A stretch of 6,853 nt of DNA, taken from assembly GCA_035252155.1 (NCBI GenBank), contig DATFDL010000087.1:1-6853 (forward strand), in the 5' to 3' direction. Source of the stretch: JAICLL01 sp035252155. Lineage in GTDB: Bacteria; Planctomycetota; Planctomycetia; Pirellulales; JAICIG01. Made by a program: the position numbers and the translations under genes. The notes below the pieces were generated by a model. The model saw nothing but the letters and a program-made list of their open reading frames with translations. It did no database searches and had not been told where the DNA came from. Numbering within the stretch: the first letter of the stretch is position 1; every line of letters begins with the position of its first letter. This document shows positions 5,091 through 6,853 of this stretch, piece after piece.

Positions 5091-6635
5091 GTGAATCGAA
5101 AAATCCCAACTCGCCTGCGTCGCTACGCCGCCATCGTCGTGGCTATCGCGCTTTCGGTGCTGCCGGGCTACCATCCAAAATCGGCTGCCGAATCATCGCC
5201 AAATCCGATCGAGGTTGAGAACCGCCAGCCCGGCAGCCACGACTGGCAATTAACGCGGGTGCGGGCCGACGGAGGCGGCTTTCGATCGCCGTGGATCGAA
5301 GGCTATTGCTCGCGACAAAGCGTCGGCGCCGGCGAATCGCTCGACATCATGGTCTCGACCGATCCGCCGCGGTCGTTTCGCATCGAGATCTTTCGCATGG
5401 GCTACTACGGTGGCCGAGGCGCCCGGCTCATGCAAACGCTGGGACCGTTCGAGGGCCAGGCCCAGAGCGTGCCCGCGCCGGGCGAAAAGAACCTTCACGA
5501 ATGCCGCTGGCAGCCTTGCACGACGTTGACCATTCCCGACGACTGGCTCAGCGGCGTCTATCTCGGCCGGCTGACCACACTGCCTGAAGGCGATAGCGGT
5601 CCCTACTGGCAAAGCTACGTGGTGTTCATCGTGCGTGACGATCGGCCGGTCGACGTGTTGTTTCAGTGCTCCGACAATACGTGGCAAGCCTACAACCGCT
5701 GGCCGAACAATTACTCGGTCTATACGCACCCCAAAGGAACCGAAGGCCCCTGGGCCGACGTCAGCTTCGACCGCCCGTATGGCCGCGAGGCCCAATTCAC
5801 TTCCGTGGTGAACGACCCGCTGACCTTCGGCTCGGGCGAGTTCTTGCCGCTGGAATTTCCGCTAGCCTTCTGGCTCGAACAGCACGGCTACGACGTCGCC
5901 TATTGCTCGAATAGCGACATGCTCACGCCCGACCGCGGACTGAAGTGCAAAGCGTTCATCAGCGTCGGGCATGACGAGTATTGGGACATCCGGCAGTTTC
6001 GCAGCGTCGAGCGAATGCGAGACGCGGGTGTGAATCTACTTTTTCTTTCGGGCAACTCCATCTGCTGGGTCACTCCCTTTCGCCCCAGCGGCGACGGTCG
6101 GCCCAATCGCATCATCTTTCGCGGCGGTCCCTACGGCGCCGACAACGACTATGCGCGGCTGCGGATGAAGCGCAATGGCCCGTTTCCCGAACATGGCCCC
6201 GACGAAGGGCTGCTGATGGGCGTGCGAAACATCGACCCAGTCAACGGCGGCGGCGATTGGGTGGTGGTCCGGCCTGAGCATTGGATTTTTGCGGGCACCG
6301 GCATGAAGCAGGGCGATCGCATTCCGGGCCTGATTGGCTGGGAATATCACGGCCAACCGGCCGACATTCCCGGCCTGCAAGTGGTGGCGGCGGGCACGGC
6401 CTGGCAGGGCGGAGAAAACCCGCAGCGTTGGGCGGCCGTGGTTTATCCCGGCCCGAAAGGCAACTTCGTGTTCAACGCCTCGACGATCTTTTGGGCGCAG
6501 GGACTATCGTCTCCGCCCGGCCACACTTTGCCCTGGTCGCACTGGTCTCGCCCGCACGGTCCCGACGAGCGCGTGCAGCGGATTACGCACAATCTATTAC
6601 AGCGCGCCGTTGGCGGCGGGACGTCTGGCGACTGA
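5091..6635 (+). CDS. Exported N,N-dimethylformamidase beta-subunit-like protein
   Basis: This is a 514-residue protein with a Sec signal peptide (about 1-33, RRYAAIVVAIALSVLPG). An early beta-rich part (about 40-185) contains FRIEIFRMGYYGGRGARLM (96-114). The rest matches the DMFase large-subunit C-terminal family: TWQAYNRWPNNYSVY (197-211), GHDEYW (293-298) and NASTIFWAQGL (462-472). In characterised DMFase, as I recall, iron is held by two Tyr and one Glu, with a nearby His; H294 and E296 fit the HxE part, while the Tyr ligands (perhaps among Y201, Y208, Y211) cannot be fixed by eye. DMFase hydrolyses dimethylformamide, but this export form likely acts on another amide or is not an amidase. 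The start is GTG at 5091: TAA lies in frame six bases upstream and no later start keeps the signal. No Shine-Dalgarno sequence is seen. Confidence 0.8.
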   Translation: MNRKIPTRLRRYAAIVVAIALSVLPGYHPKSAAESSPNPIEVENRQPGSHDWQLTRVRADGGGFRSPWIEGYCSRQSVGAGESLDIMVSTDPPRSFRIEIFRMGYYGGRGARLMQTLGPFEGQAQSVPAPGEKNLHECRWQPCTTLTIPDDWLSGVYLGRLTTLPEGDSGPYWQSYVVFIVRDDRPVDVLFQCSDNTWQAYNRWPNNYSVYTHPKGTEGPWADVSFDRPYGREAQFTSVVNDPLTFGSGEFLPLEFPLAFWLEQHGYDVAYCSNSDMLTPDRGLKCKAFISVGHDEYWDIRQFRSVERMRDAGVNLLFLSGNSICWVTPFRPSGDGRPNRIIFRGGPYGADNDYARLRMKRNGPFPEHGPDEGLLMGVRNIDPVNGGGDWVVVRPEHWIFAGTGMKQGDRIPGLIGWEYHGQPADIPGLQVVAAGTAWQGGENPQRWAAVVYPGPKGNFVFNASTIFWAQGLSSPPGHTLPWSHWSRPHGPDERVQRITHNLLQRAVGGGTSGD

Positions 6636-6666
6636 GTGCAACCGGCCATCGATTGGAACGGCAAGT

Positions 6667-6853
6667 TCACGCACCGTTGGCCAGTTTCGCGTCGAGCTCC
6701 GCTTGTAGCCGAGCCGCGAGGTCCTCAAGCTCTGGCAGCGAGAGCTTTTGCAATTGTTCGCGAGACGCTACTTCGCGGCGGAGCGCCCTCTGGAGATATT
6801 CGATGTGTGCCCGCCGGCCTTCCGCTCGACCTTCCTCGCGCCCCTTCTCGATT
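6667..6853 (-). CDS. C-terminal part of a coiled-coil protein, possibly Rpn/PD-(D/E)XK transposase-nuclease family (partial)
   Basis: Read on the minus strand, the last 61 residues begin IEKGREEGRAEGRRAHIEYL and end LDAKLANGA before TGA at 6669-6667. The GREEGRAEG run is the linker typical of Rpn-type and related PD-(D/E)XK transposase-like proteins, which end in a short helical domain such as DUF4351. The Leu-rich stretch LQKLSLPELEDLAARLQ (34-50) fits that helical end. The catalytic domain would lie beyond 6853, so the family is an inference from the tail only. The gene converges with the DMFase-like gene, with 31 bases between stop codons and no clear terminator. Confidence 0.6.
   Translation of the reverse strand, partial: IEKGREEGRAEGRRAHIEYLQRALRREVASREQLQKLSLPELEDLAARLQAELDAKLANGA

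Noticed and set aside
6076..6100. Fourth family C copy in the DMFase-like gene (CGCCCCAGCGGCGAC)
   Set aside because: The match is short and is explained by coding sequence; the other half of the repeat is absent.

Overview
The window is GC-rich and looks like a chromosomal piece of a planctomycete, most likely in or near the Pirellulales. This rests on gene content: an exported Gfo/Idh/MocA-family protein, a stand-alone molybdopterin-domain protein, an exported N,N-dimethylformamidase-like protein, starts with weak or no Shine-Dalgarno sequence, and many short palindromic intergenic repeats. It is inference, because no phylogenetic marker is present.

Layout. Bases 1-422 hold no gene. They contain strong hairpins ending in a rho-independent terminator (302-334), then a cluster of palindromic repeats (341-427). 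Three genes follow on the minus strand, read from right to left: a conserved hypothetical protein (1992-2345), an exported TPR protein (1012-1887) and a GNAT acetyltransferase (423-947). From 2493 the genes run on the plus strand: a six-helix membrane protein (2493-3305), an exported Gfo/Idh/MocA-family protein (3402-4412), a small molybdopterin-domain protein 23 bases behind it (4436-4936), and an exported DMFase-like protein (5091-6635). The right edge cuts a minus-strand gene, of which the last 61 codons are present (6667-6853).

How the genes relate. The Gfo/Idh/MocA and molybdopterin genes are probably one transcript. The TPR and GNAT genes are probably cotranscribed, with a 64-base intercistronic region that can fold over the GNAT ribosome-binding site. 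I see no complete named pathway, defence system, CRISPR array, tRNA or rRNA.

The most unusual feature is the set of short palindromic repeats. Two families (A: core ACGGAATTCATTCCGT; B: GGTGGGAC...GTCCCACC) begin with GTAG, the foot tetranucleotide of REP elements moved by RAYT transposases, and occur as inverted, BIME-like pairs. Three genes end exactly on a TAG inside such a GTAG. A third family (C: CCGGGGCATCG...CTGCCCCAGCCACC) occurs three times, and one copy encodes part of the membrane protein's C-terminal tail.
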